Part shown: piece after piece, positions 55,441 through 64,000 of the stretch
How positions within the stretch are numbered: the first letter of the stretch is position 1
Layout of the letters: the number at the start of each line of letters is the position of its first letter
Source: Phlebopus portentosus
Taxonomy: Eukaryota > Basidiomycota > Agaricomycetes > Boletales > Boletinellaceae
DNA length: 64,000 nucleotides
NCBI GenBank assembly: GCA_037892935.1
Contig: JAYXKI010000006.1
Location: forward strand, 62,001-126,000
Direction of reading: 5' to 3'
The notes under the pieces: model-generated
What the model was told of the DNA's origin: nothing
Database searches by the model: none
What the model saw: only the letters and a program-made list of their open reading frames with translations
Program-made: the position numbers and the translations under genes

Positions 55441-55502
55441 TGGCTGTGTACGAGGGAGTCGGGGACGTAAAGGTCGTTTGTTACGAAAATTGTGGATATA
55501 CA

Positions 55503-56486
55503 ATGCGGCGTGGTATCAGACGCTTTACACACCGAATTATGCAGCCTAATCAAGAGCATTTCGAAAGGCTTCAAGGACAGAATAGTGGAGGCGATTCTCG
55601 CCCACTAGTACAGCAAGGACCTGGGGAGGTCGCTGTGGAATATATTCAAGAGGAACGTGATCGACGATATTACGAGGACGAACGCGACGAAAGGGAGGAC
55701 CCATACGATTTACAGCAAGGATTAGCTGGAATGCATATTGGACATACTCCTCCACCCGAGCGAAGCTATGTGGACATGGAAGAACGGAACATCGCAAGAT
55801 ACGTGGAACTCCTGCAGAAGAGACGATATCGACATAGTGCAACCAGACGCTTTGTTCATGAGAGCCTGGTTTGTACAAACTGCTATTTGGCATACCAAAG
55901 GAGTTGGGTTCTTTCGGAGTGGCTCCTCAAGAACTTCGTGGAACGCTTAGTAACTAGGGAAGGGGCCGATGTCAAGATTCGGCATAAACCTGGACCCTCA
56001 GAACGAACGTTTGACCAACCATTACCGAACCGCGGAATGAGCGCATACGACCACGAGGTATCTGTATGGCTCGGCGACAGGGATATCTATGCACTGAAGG
56101 TTGGCGTGAGAGCTTGGATCAATCAGCATCGTCACCAGACCTTGTGTCGAAACACTGCAGTGGAAGTCGATTGGCCAATCTATTACAGGGCGCCATCGGA
56201 CGTCGAAAGTCTTATCGAAGAAGCAACAGATCGAATGCTAGAAGCATGGGAACGATCGGAAGAAGGGGTTATTACAGTCGACGAATGGCGCGGGACGAAT
56301 CACCTGGGAAGAAGATACAGGTTAACGTCGGGTACCGGATTACAATTCTCCGACATCGATATCGCGGCTAGGCACAGAAGGGTGTCTGCTAAATTTACAC
56401 AGCCGCCAAGGTTAATCTCCGAGGATCGGCAGGGGTTGCCGATCCCAAATCCCGAGATAACGGTCAGCCCCATGATGGAAGATTAA
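55503..56486 (+). CDS. ORF of 327 codons left of the D promoter, possibly encoded in the D LTR (U3)
   Basis: Open from before 55441; first ATG 55503 (MRRGIRRFTH). Highly charged protein: a Glu/Arg/Tyr-rich segment (EERDRRYYEDERDEREDPYD), then a more globular part with RSYVDMEERNIARYVELLQK, VCTNCYLAYQRSWVLSEWLL, YDHEVSVWLGDRDIYALKVG, and VESLIEEATDRMLEAWERSE. No family recognised and no transmembrane segment. It is intact. It ends about 345 bp before a TATA-like box (56831), and its codon usage resembles D more than C. Alternatives: a host gene fragment, or the 3' gene of a neighbouring element. Confidence 0.55.
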   Translation: MRRGIRRFTHRIMQPNQEHFERLQGQNSGGDSRPLVQQGPGEVAVEYIQEERDRRYYEDERDEREDPYDLQQGLAGMHIGHTPPPERSYVDMEERNIARYVELLQKRRYRHSATRRFVHESLVCTNCYLAYQRSWVLSEWLLKNFVERLVTREGADVKIRHKPGPSERTFDQPLPNRGMSAYDHEVSVWLGDRDIYALKVGVRAWINQHRHQTLCRNTAVEVDWPIYYRAPSDVESLIEEATDRMLEAWERSEEGVITVDEWRGTNHLGRRYRLTSGTGLQFSDIDIAARHRRVSAKFTQPPRLISEDRQGLPIPNPEITVSPMMED

Positions 56487-56584
56487 ACGGCAGAAGCTCG
56501 GCCGGAGTAACGGAGCGCCGGCGAAGCGAGATCGCGGCACATGGAAGAAGTCTCTCGTGGGAGGATTGGCGTTAAGGATTAACA

Positions 56585-57084
56585 TGTGATAGGAACCAAG
56601 ATCGATAGAAGCCTGGGGAAAGCTTCTTCGGATCGAAGGTAGAGAAGGGCCTGCCTAATAGGGAAGAAGGTAGTCGGTGGTGCAACCAGGAGTTTCGGTA
56701 GCACCACCAGAGTTGTCAGTGGTACCACAGACTCAGGAAAGTAGTGGTGACACCAGCTGAAACACATTGTCCTAACCAATGGCGAGGCATGGTCGGTAGT
56801 ATTTGGTAGTCGGTAGTATTCAGTAGAAACTTTATTTAAGGCGCCAGCTGAGCGGGGTGTTGTCCCTCAGCAAAATTATTTTGTACTTTCAATCATAACT
56901 GTACCCCTTTGATTGAACCTCTGCTCTACTACTGGGTCAAGCTTGAGCCTATAGCTCGCTTCTTAGTAGTACATCTAACCTTCGCTACTCTACTCTCCAA
57001 TTATACATTGTCAGAAGGAGGAAGCAGGGACTTGTTCCGGTACGCTCGGACTAACCACCTCGTCCGAAAATACTGGTCCTAACA
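56585..57084 (+). repeat. D 5' LTR (putative, at least this part)
   Basis: Ends CTAACA at 57084; TATA-like TTTATTTAAGG at 56831-56841. Upstream has short repeats of GTCGGTAGTATT (56796-56820). From about 56796 on no ATG occurs on the sense strand until 57650. No second LTR in the window, hence provisional. Confidence 0.45.
56831..56841 (+). promoter_or_regulatory. D LTR TATA-like box
   Basis: TTTATTTAAGG, followed by TTGTCCCTCAGC about 30 bases later, where ATG-free leader sequence begins. Confidence 0.45.
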
Positions 57085-57649
57085 TTATAATTTTGCTCCA
57101 ATCCTGGGATAATCAATCTTGCTGTTTCATAGTGCAATACCCACTATCGATCAGTAAGTATTGCTCTGCCCCGGGAGGGTTTCTCCTGTGCCTGTTAATT
57201 CAGTTAGCTGATCAACGATAAGCGTATCGTCGACGGCTAAAGCAGGCTTACACACTCCATCGGAGTTTTGTTAGAGCGCTCCATACATTCGAAGAAGAAG
57301 TCAATTCGGCGTTTCGCACGATAAACTTCTATCGAGGTAAGAAGCACTCAAACACCCCTATCTTAGAACCCTACCGGTCGGTTATACTATCCGCCCTGGA
57401 GCTTCGTATCACCGCCGAAAGACACGAAAGAGTTGGGAGGAAGTTCTTGCTTGTACACGCGGACAACCTGTTGAACGGACACAGTTTCAATTGGGAGGCA
57501 CTCAGAGGTCCGACGCCAGTTGAAGAAGAACTACTCGCTCTGTGTCAGGAATATAAAGCGTTCGAATACACCCTACTCGAACATTCTCATTTCCTCCACC
57601 AAGTCCTACTACAAGTCTATCAAGGCAACTACACTACTGCGAAACAGCT
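57085..57649 (+). other. D leader, ATG-free, with possible 50-bp intron
   Basis: No ATG in any frame. A well-formed intron, GTAAGT at 57154 to TTCAG at 57203 (50 bp, branch-like GTTAATT), may be removed. From 57222 one frame is open (see next entry). No convincing primer-binding site directly after the LTR end. Confidence 0.4.
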
Positions 57650-58139
57650 ATGTCACCGATGGAACTGTGGCAAGCTGGTTGGTCTAGTTTCTGGTTTACA
57701 CTCTGCTTCATCTGGTTTTCTTCCCTGGTATTCGTCGTTGCTCAACAACTCCGAGGTCGAATCAGCCTTCTTCGAGGCTTTGGAACGCTATGGACGTGGG
57801 TGGAACGGCAAGACAACGAAAGAAGTTCCCCATTCCGTCGTGCCGGTCGGAGATTTCTACTCCAAACTCAACGACTGGCAGTTCCTCAACCCGGACCTGG
57901 AGAACGTATGGAATCCGCTCTGGCACGTATCAGCGAACGACTCGACAGTCTACACGGACGCTTGGACCGAATGGTCAGTGCTGACGGGCAACCCAACCAA
58001 GTTGTCTCCGCCCTGCGACACGCCGTCATTGACCTCGACAACCGACTTACTAGCGTTGATCGGTCCCTCAGAACTCTCACAGCTACTGTCGCTCGACTCT
58101 ACGACATGGGCTCTCAATACTCCGAGAACCTTACCGTAG
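57222..58139 (+). CDS. D frame a: about 305 codons without any ATG
   Basis: Follows TAA at 57219-57221 and stays open to 58139. It reads like protein: AYTLHRSFVRALHTFEEEV, EEELLALCQEYKAFEYTLLE, SEVESAFFEALERYGRGWNG, FYSKLNDWQFLNPDLENVWN. No methionine codon at all, so translation would need a non-AUG start, an upstream spliced exon, or a shift into frame b, which lies at -1 and overlaps it from 57650. Unknown family. Confidence 0.4.
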   Translation, partial: AYRRRLKQAYTLHRSFVRALHTFEEEVNSAFRTINFYRGKKHSNTPILEPYRSVILSALELRITAERHERVGRKFLLVHADNLLNGHSFNWEALRGPTPVEEELLALCQEYKAFEYTLLEHSHFLHQVLLQVYQGNYTTAKQLCHRWNCGKLVGLVSGLHSASSGFLPWYSSLLNNSEVESAFFEALERYGRGWNGKTTKEVPHSVVPVGDFYSKLNDWQFLNPDLENVWNPLWHVSANDSTVYTDAWTEWSVLTGNPTKLSPPCDTPSLTSTTDLLALIGPSELSQLLSLDSTTWALNTPRTLP

Positions 58140-59557
58140 AAGGACAGACACTGGGGGAGTTTCTGGCGCATATTCAGGGACATGTCGGGGATGCGATCGC
58201 CGAGGCAGTCATCACCAACCTCAGGCGAGAAGGCAAACAGCGAGACGTACGGATCAACTACGCGTTCGGTATTCTTCAGGCTCGGATTCTGGGAGCGGTA
58301 ACAATGGCCATTCAGGGCAGTCAGTCAGCCCTTGCTCAACAAGTGGTCAACTCCCAGCAAGAGATTATTCGGCTCACTGGTACGGACTTCCTGCAGTTAC
58401 ACACGCAGGCTAGCTACCTGGTCGAACAGGTTGAGGCTATTCGAGCCCGGATCAGCAATGCCGAGGAAGAACTCGTGGCCCAGTACTCAATCACGGAAGG
58501 CATTCGTCGGATCCAACAAACGATTAGGCTTCGTCAGTCCTACCTGACGCAGCGAGCTAGGCGAGGAAGGGCGAGGTTGAGCCCTGACTCCCCGCTGCAA
58601 GGTAGAGGCCTAGGTCTAGCCAGCCGCTTCGAAAGCGTGAGCTCGGACTCCGACGACGACCAGATGCCCCACCTGATCCCAGCAAGTGAACGCTTTGTGG
58701 ATCAGATGGTTGAGATCATTCGCCAGAGCAGGGAACCTGAAGGAACGGACATTCGAACAGGACAACCGTCAGCACAGTTGCGACAGCAGGCAGTAGAAGT
58801 TGGAAGGAACTATGTTGCGGAGGTAGTTGCAGAACGTGGGCTGGTAGCACCTACTGTGCTCGCCCAAGAGGAACAGGAAGTCGAAGGAAGCATCGAAGTG
58901 GAAGAAGATCTCCCAGACTACGTCTCCACAGAAACGCAACCCGGAAGCCTGGACCAGCAAGCAGAAGAACTGCTGAGGGAGGTAATTCCTGAGTCACCAC
59001 AGCCCTGGCCATCCAACGACGGATGGGGACCGCCTCCCGATGCTGGGGAAGCATGGGAGGCGGACAACACGGCAGAAACGGGCTATGGCACGGGAATCCG
59101 GGAGCTCATGTGGAATGAGCAGGGAGAACTCGTCGAGGGAGCGATTCAACGGCTGGGATGGAATGGCCACTACGTCGAAAGGAACCACATTCAATACCCG
59201 CACCAGGACTCGCCGCCAGGATCGCCTACTCCAAGTGCTCTTGAGCTTGAGGAGAGAGAAGCAAGGCTCCAGGCGGTCAGTGAGTACTCCCCAGACTCTG
59301 ATTATATCTATGATCCTATCATTCGTCCTAACAGCTGCCCTATACCATCGGACTCTCTCGACATACGAGAGGGACCACCGAGGCAGGGGGTAGCGAACAT
59401 GGCGATGGTAGTTTGGGTGCGAGGTAACAACGTAGAAGAGCCAACCAGCGAGGATCAAGAGTACTTCGATGCCAACGACGAATGGGAGACAGAAGAGGAA
59501 AGCGAGGAACACGAAAGCGGCGAGGAACGATACGAAGCTCGGGAAGAAAGGAGATAG
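57650..59557 (+). CDS. D frame b: 635-codon protein with hydrophobic N-terminus and coiled coil, before gag
   Basis: Starts at the first ATG of the whole leader (MSPMELWQAG). Residues about 11-32 are strongly hydrophobic (SFWFTLCFIWFSSLVFVVAQ), compatible with a membrane anchor; residues about 85-300 are heptad-like (LARISERLDSLHGRLDRMV, VEQVEAIRARISNAEEELV), compatible with a long coiled coil; the C-terminal 200 residues are acidic (EEQEVEGSIEVEEDLPDY, EESEEHESGEERYEAREE). The frame is intact. It precedes canonical gag by 197 bp. Ty3/gypsy elements normally have nothing here. It might be an accessory structural protein; no family recognised. The part overlapping frame a (to about 57890) could be out-of-frame coincidence. 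Confidence 0.6.
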   Translation: MSPMELWQAGWSSFWFTLCFIWFSSLVFVVAQQLRGRISLLRGFGTLWTWVERQDNERSSPFRRAGRRFLLQTQRLAVPQPGPGERMESALARISERLDSLHGRLDRMVSADGQPNQVVSALRHAVIDLDNRLTSVDRSLRTLTATVARLYDMGSQYSENLTVEGQTLGEFLAHIQGHVGDAIAEAVITNLRREGKQRDVRINYAFGILQARILGAVTMAIQGSQSALAQQVVNSQQEIIRLTGTDFLQLHTQASYLVEQVEAIRARISNAEEELVAQYSITEGIRRIQQTIRLRQSYLTQRARRGRARLSPDSPLQGRGLGLASRFESVSSDSDDDQMPHLIPASERFVDQMVEIIRQSREPEGTDIRTGQPSAQLRQQAVEVGRNYVAEVVAERGLVAPTVLAQEEQEVEGSIEVEEDLPDYVSTETQPGSLDQQAEELLREVIPESPQPWPSNDGWGPPPDAGEAWEADNTAETGYGTGIRELMWNEQGELVEGAIQRLGWNGHYVERNHIQYPHQDSPPGSPTPSALELEEREARLQAVSEYSPDSDYIYDPIIRPNSCPIPSDSLDIREGPPRQGVANMAMVVWVRGNNVEEPTSEDQEYFDANDEWETEEESEEHESGEERYEAREERR

Positions 59558-59754
59558 GCCCTGGTGTAGAGCTGAGAACTTGCCAGGAGGAAGAAAGACA
59601 CCCAAGAACCGACCGGGGAGGAAGGGTAAGGTGGCTAGTTGGAAAGCGGAGGTGGTATTCGCTGGATAACTTAGCTACTAAACCATGTATTATTGTAATG
59701 CGCTGAATGAAGGTGATACTCATAAAAATGTTGGTTGAATTCGTCTAGGTCATT

Positions 59755-60777
59755 ATGTCAAACAAAGATATCATGAAGTATCCCTTGTTTAAGGGAAACC
59801 CTTATGAGTCACTTGAGAACTTCCAGAATCAAATGATCAGCCGGTTGAATGAAAAACATCCGAGCGACCCAGTCAAGAGGGTTAAGATTATTTTGGAATG
59901 TCTGCGAGGTCAAGCTCAGACTTGGGTTAATGGCAAGTGGGCCGTGAACAGAAATCAATTAGTCTCCACCTACAAGCGAGATGCGGATGGCAAGCTCATT
60001 ATAGACAAAAAGGGTGGATGGGACAGCGAGGATGACCTATGGAACGAATTAGCGCTCAACCACAATGGCATTTTTGGACTTCAAGAAGAAGCCGAGCGGA
60101 ATATTAGGACGATTTATCAGGAACGGGCGCGGGTGAAGCAGTATAACAGGGCCTTTGACGACATTAGGATGAGGCTGCCAAAGCACTACGATCATCAGGC
60201 ACTGATTTACGAGTACAAGAGAGGACTCAATCAAACGATCCTAAAGGCCCTGCTTACGAATACAGACCACCCAGAATGGGACCTGAACCAATGGAAGGAG
60301 AACGCTAGTAATCTGGAGGCCAGTCTGATGGCTGCCAAGGTGATAGGCAGCAATAGGAAGTACACCCCTATGTTTAAAGATGGGCAGGCAGTATCGTACA
60401 CGCCAGTGCCCCCAGAAGCTCGCCGTCCAGCTGAGTTTCTGGGTGAGCCTATGGACATCGACATGTCTAGGCGCTTTACTAGGGGGTCCCGAGGAGATGC
60501 CGGGATATGCTGGGCATGCGGCAAGACAGGTCACTTCGCACGGGACTGCAATAATGTAGGGCGAGACACACAGGGAAGCCGTGGACACCGAACCAACTAC
60601 AAGAGACGGGTGCAGAAGAGACGATCTGGCAAGACTGGCCGCTTCCTAAAACGCCGGGAAGTTGGGATTAGCAGCGATTCTGAAATGGAGGAACTACTGG
60701 ACAAGAAAACGAAGTTACCAAGGCGTAAGGAACGGGCTTCGTATGCCCTCGAGGAGGATTCCGAGGAGGATTTTTGA
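59755..60777 (+). CDS. gag: D gag
   Basis: 340 codons from ATG 59755. Capsid-type fold KYPLFKGNPYESLENFQNQM, ILECLRGQAQTWVNG, EEAERNIRTIYQERARVKQ, LPKHYDHQALIYEYKRGLN; zinc knuckle CWACGKTGHFARDC near residue 252; basic then acidic tail. Stop TGA at 60775 lies in a run of five T, where a -1 slip enters the protease frame. Confidence 0.9.
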   Translation: MSNKDIMKYPLFKGNPYESLENFQNQMISRLNEKHPSDPVKRVKIILECLRGQAQTWVNGKWAVNRNQLVSTYKRDADGKLIIDKKGGWDSEDDLWNELALNHNGIFGLQEEAERNIRTIYQERARVKQYNRAFDDIRMRLPKHYDHQALIYEYKRGLNQTILKALLTNTDHPEWDLNQWKENASNLEASLMAAKVIGSNRKYTPMFKDGQAVSYTPVPPEARRPAEFLGEPMDIDMSRRFTRGSRGDAGICWACGKTGHFARDCNNVGRDTQGSRGHRTNYKRRVQKRRSGKTGRFLKRREVGISSDSEMEELLDKKTKLPRRKERASYALEEDSEEDF

Positions 60778-61487
60778 AGGGCCGCCAGTCAACATCGGAC
60801 ACTGGCGAGGGCTCGAAGGACACACAAGAGATAAAGCGCCGATGGACTATTGCTAGACCAAATTCCAACCATCCCACTATACCCATTGACGTCATTCAGG
60901 GACAGAAAAAGGTTAATCTCTCGGCTATGATTGACTCCGGATCTGCGATCACTACTATTAGCCCCACGGTTGTACAGAGCCTAGGGCTGAGAACAGTGCC
61001 TGCAGAAGGTAATTATACCATCCGGAATGCCGACGGATCGATTAATCATGGTGGATGGACTCGGAACGTCAGAGCAATAGTGGACACAGGGATTACAAGA
61101 GGTTTAATGGACATCGCAGTGGTGGATACACACGAAGACAAGTTTCTCATAGGAAATGATTGGCTTGAACAGCATAAGCCAACTATCGACTGGACAAAGG
61201 GGATTCTTCGCAAAGGCGGGAAGGAAATTGCATTTAATGGAACGGCACGATTGCGTTCCATACAGCTAGTCCTAGCCCCAAGGAAGCTCCGGAAACGCAG
61301 AAGATGGCGAAGAATTCCAGACTACATTCCACCCGAATGGGATGCCGATGATGAAAAGGAAGAAGCTTGGGAAACTAGGGTCTATTACCACAGCGACATC
61401 GAAACAGGACAAGAAACCGAGAAGGAAGACATAGAAGAAGAACCTACGATCGTACCACCAGATAAAGGAAAAAAAAGGAAGGAATAG
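60774..61487 (+). CDS. D protease
   Basis: Opens by -1 slippage on TTTTTGA at the gag stop. Aspartic protease core SAMIDSGSAITTISPTVV, later FLIGNDWLEQHKPTIDW, typical of Ty3/gypsy. Acidic C-terminal tail, then an A8 run where a second -1 shift leads to the RT frame. Stop at 61485-61487. Confidence 0.85.
   Translation: MKGRQSTSDTGEGSKDTQEIKRRWTIARPNSNHPTIPIDVIQGQKKVNLSAMIDSGSAITTISPTVVQSLGLRTVPAEGNYTIRNADGSINHGGWTRNVRAIVDTGITRGLMDIAVVDTHEDKFLIGNDWLEQHKPTIDWTKGILRKGGKEIAFNGTARLRSIQLVLAPRKLRKRRRWRRIPDYIPPEWDADDEKEEAWETRVYYHSDIETGQETEKEDIEEEPTIVPPDKGKKRKE
61469..61475 (+). promoter_or_regulatory. D -1 frameshift heptamer AAAAAAA
   Basis: Reads A AAA AAA in the protease phase, followed by AGG. 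The -1 frame continues KEGIAAPLVTFEEVMHKPPE straight into the RT reading frame across the protease TAG. Confidence 0.6.
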
Positions 61488-64000
61488 CAGCACCGCTTGT
61501 CACGTTCGAAGAAGTCATGCACAAGCCGCCAGAACTCTCCTTCGCTAAGCAAGAAGGAAGATGGAAATTCTTCTGGTTCGGGGACAAGTGCCGAATAACG
61601 AAGGACGATCAAAACTGGCACAACTTTAACAGTCTCGAGGATGCAGATGGTGCAGTATACCGCACCATGGTCAGAGAAATGGACAAGGGCGCCAAACATG
61701 ATGAACTCCTCGATGAATATGGCGGCATGTATATGGCGCGTCTTCAGCTGATAGCGATTCAGGGAGGCCTGGGAACAACGACCTCACCAACAACATCTGA
61801 AGACCAAGCAAGAGTGCGGGAAGAAATACAGGCACAAATGACAATCGATGCAGAAGGATCTGATACGAGTAGAAGGAAGAAGCCTAGTGTACCACCTAAA
61901 GGAGGAAAGCCTGGACACTACGCACCTGATCCTCTCAAGATGCGTCGACAGAAGAGTGGAGGAAGTGGTACAGAATCGAACCCTGTTATAAGGAGTATTA
62001 GGGTGGAGTGGACTCCTCCATCCGTGCACGAGGGCCAAAATGACTCAACCCTGGCAGTGCAAAAGCAGTCGGTAAGCTTCACCACACGAAGCAGAGGTAC
62101 AAGCAGGAGTACTTCGGGTCGGGAGCGCCGTAGAACTAAGGCTACGAAGCGTACTAGGTTCGGCCACCTAGCGAGATCTCCTCCTACGAGAGACCGAGGA
62201 GTGACTAGACATGAGACGCCGTTCAAGGGTAGGCTAGTGTCTAGGAAAGTGGTCCACCCCAAAGGGAGGGTAGTCCCACTCAAGCGGCACGGGGCCGAAG
62301 TTAGTACGCCGCAATCATCAAGTAGGCTAGCTTCGGGAGCTCAAGTGCGCCCGCGAAGACCACGGTTTAAGGACCAAATGCAGGGCCCTGCTCCGACAGG
62401 GAAAACAAATGGTAAAGGTAACAGGTTCATTTCGAATTATGCCGCGATGGAGCAGGGGCTCTCGCAGGGGCAGAAGAGGCGCCGATGGCGCACGCCTGTT
62501 GACTCGGTTATGCAGCCGCCCAAAGTGGAAGGAAAAGTGCTAGAGAGAAGAGCTGGATCTGAGACGGAGTTCAAGGGTATCCTAGGATCGCACAAGCCCG
62601 CTACCTCAATGGAAGCGGAGGACGCCTCTCGAAGAGGAAGGCCACCCAAGCCTCCTCACTGGATCCGCCGCCTAGAGCATCGACAAGTCGCATCACGGAG
62701 AGAACGCCTTCTCAAGTACAACAGCATAGCTCAAAAATATGCACAAGAGAAAGCACTCGATGAAAGGATGGCAGGCTCTGCTGGCGACAAATCTCTCGAA
62801 GACATTCTTCCAAAACAAATATGGGAGTTCAGGGATAGGTTCGACAAGGATGCTGCTAAGCGGCTACCTAAGTCGGGACAATGGGACATGAAGATCGAGC
62901 TCCTACCAGGAGCAGAGCTCCCGAAACCTGGACCGGTATATCCACTCGCTCCTGCTGAAAAGCGAGCGGTAGAAGAATGGATTCGCGAGGACCTGAAGAA
63001 GGGATGGATTCGTGTTGTAGGAAACCGAGTACCAGCTGAAGAAAAGGCGAACACTTGCGCACCAGTATTTGTCATAGCCAAGAAGACAATAGGGAAGGAT
63101 GGCAAGCCGGAGTATAGGATTGTTATCGACTATAGAGGACTGAATGCGGTGGTCATTCCAGACCACCAACCGATGCCTCTATTACATATGCTCCCGGACG
63201 ACCTTGCACATGCCAAATGGTTCTCTACACTGGATTTGCGAAGCGGGTATAACAACATCAGAATACACCCTGGGCATGAGAAGTATGCCGCCTTCAGGAC
63301 TCACATGGGAGTATACCAGCCAATGGTAATGCAGTTTGGATTAATGAATGCACCTGCGGTATTCCAACGTGCAATGAACGAGCTCTTTCAGGACATGATT
63401 GGGCAGGGCATACTCATTTATTTGGACGACATTATAGTCTATGCGGAAACGGAACAGGAACATTGGGACCTGTTAGCAGAGTATTAGCGCAGGTTGAGGG
63501 AAGCAGACTTCTTCTGCAAACCAGAGAAGTGCTACTTCGGAAAGAAGGAACTCGACTATTTAGGATTTGTGGTTAACCAGTCGGGCATGCAGATGGATCC
63601 CTACAAGGTAAAGGCAGTTCAAGAATGGCCAGATTTGTCAAGCAAGCGAGACATTCGAAAGTTTATCGGTTTTGCAAACTTCTACCGAAAATTTATTGAA
63701 GGCTTCGCCAAGATCGCTAGGCCACTAACAGAACTTATGTCCGGCAAGAAGACGTTTACCTGGGGAGAACGACAACAAGAGAGCTTTAGGAAACTTAAAG
63801 AAGCTTTTACCACTGCACCAATGCTAGTACGACCGGATCATGAGAAGCAATTTGTGCTGGAAACCGACGCGTCAAACTTTGCGATGGGAGCCGTGCTCTC
63901 GCAGCTTGGGGACGATGAAATTTTGCACCCCATTGGATATTGGTCGAACACCTATCGAGACGCCGAGAATAACTATCCAGTAATGGACAAGGAATTACTA
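61475..64000 (+). pseudogene. pol: D RT and start of RNase H, one TAG stop, runs off the window
   Basis: ATG at 61517 is available in this frame if the frameshift is not used. The first 350 codons are Lys/Arg-rich linker, then RT: EYRIVIDYRGLNAVVIPDHQ, STLDLRSGYNNIRIHPGHEK, GLMNAPAVFQRAMNELFQ and LIYLDDIIVYAETE with intact YLDD. TAG at 63485-63487 (LLAEY*RRLREADFF), probably from CAG, is the only lesion seen; the frame then goes on through CKPEKCYFGKKELDYLGFVV to the RNase H start LETDASNFAMGAVLSQ. Integrase lies outside the window. Confidence 0.85.

Larger units (their letters stand above)
55441..64000 (+). mobile_element. LTR retrotransposon D, Ty3/gypsy, partial (right end outside the window)
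   Basis: Plus-sense element: putative LTR ending ...GTCCTAACA at 57084, long leader, two overlapping extra frames, gag, protease, RT and RNase H up to the window edge. The LTR could start at 55441 (TGGCTGTG, where C is interrupted; 1644 bp, with an ORF inside) or at 56585 (TGTGATAGG; 500 bp). Only the right-hand LTR can settle this. Confidence 0.8.

Overview
The window reads as a piece of a filamentous basidiomycete genome, most likely an Agaricomycete. The genes at the left edge have many introns of about 43-80 bp, include a White Collar-2 type photoreceptor partner and a Crinkler/RHS-like P-loop gene, and the rest is packed with Ty3/gypsy LTR retrotransposons. I cannot name the species.

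Layout. 1-6.7 kb is ordinary genic DNA: the 3' part of a fungal-specific transcription factor (+), a six-exon WC-2 gene (-), and a broken Crinkler/RHS-like gene (-). 6.7-11.4 kb is old, CpG-poor repeat sequence (direct repeat X, repeat Y). From 11.4 kb to the end lies a nested stack of LTR elements. A1 (11407-23469, minus sense) and B (23592-30240, minus sense, with chromodomain) sit inside the second X copy; both insertion sites can be rejoined across short target duplications. A2 (31310 onward, plus sense) is a second copy of A1 inside an inverted copy of Y. C (43186-about 55440, minus sense) starts inside A2's 3' LTR. D (about 55441 to the window end, plus sense) appears to start inside the gag leader of C; its right half is not in the window.

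The main discovery candidate is in families A and C. Between pol and the 3' LTR each carries a spliced gene on the strand opposite to gag-pol. Its last exon encodes a C-terminal Zn(II)2Cys6-type cysteine array (CX2CX6CX7CX2CX6C in A, CX2CX6CX8CX2CX6C in C). Family A DNA is also dotted with a short motif, [GT]CG[AG]AAC, often repeated at exactly 10-bp steps (six copies in a row in the U3 part of every LTR, more in gag and in the accessory gene itself). A plausible reading is an element-encoded DNA-binding regulator with its own cis-acting sites, comparable in logic to the VANC anti-silencing proteins of plant VANDAL transposons. That link is inference.

Other points: leaders of A and D are almost free of ATG on the sense strand; A has a GGGTTTT and D an AAAAAAA -1 frameshift heptamer; D carries two extra overlapping reading frames before gag and possibly an ORF inside its LTR; C has a 315-codon intact ORF ending in a SUMO-interaction-like motif. 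Most premature stops in A1, A2, B and C are TGA where a sister copy or the expected residue implies CGA, the mark of CpG decay (methylation or a RIP-like process).
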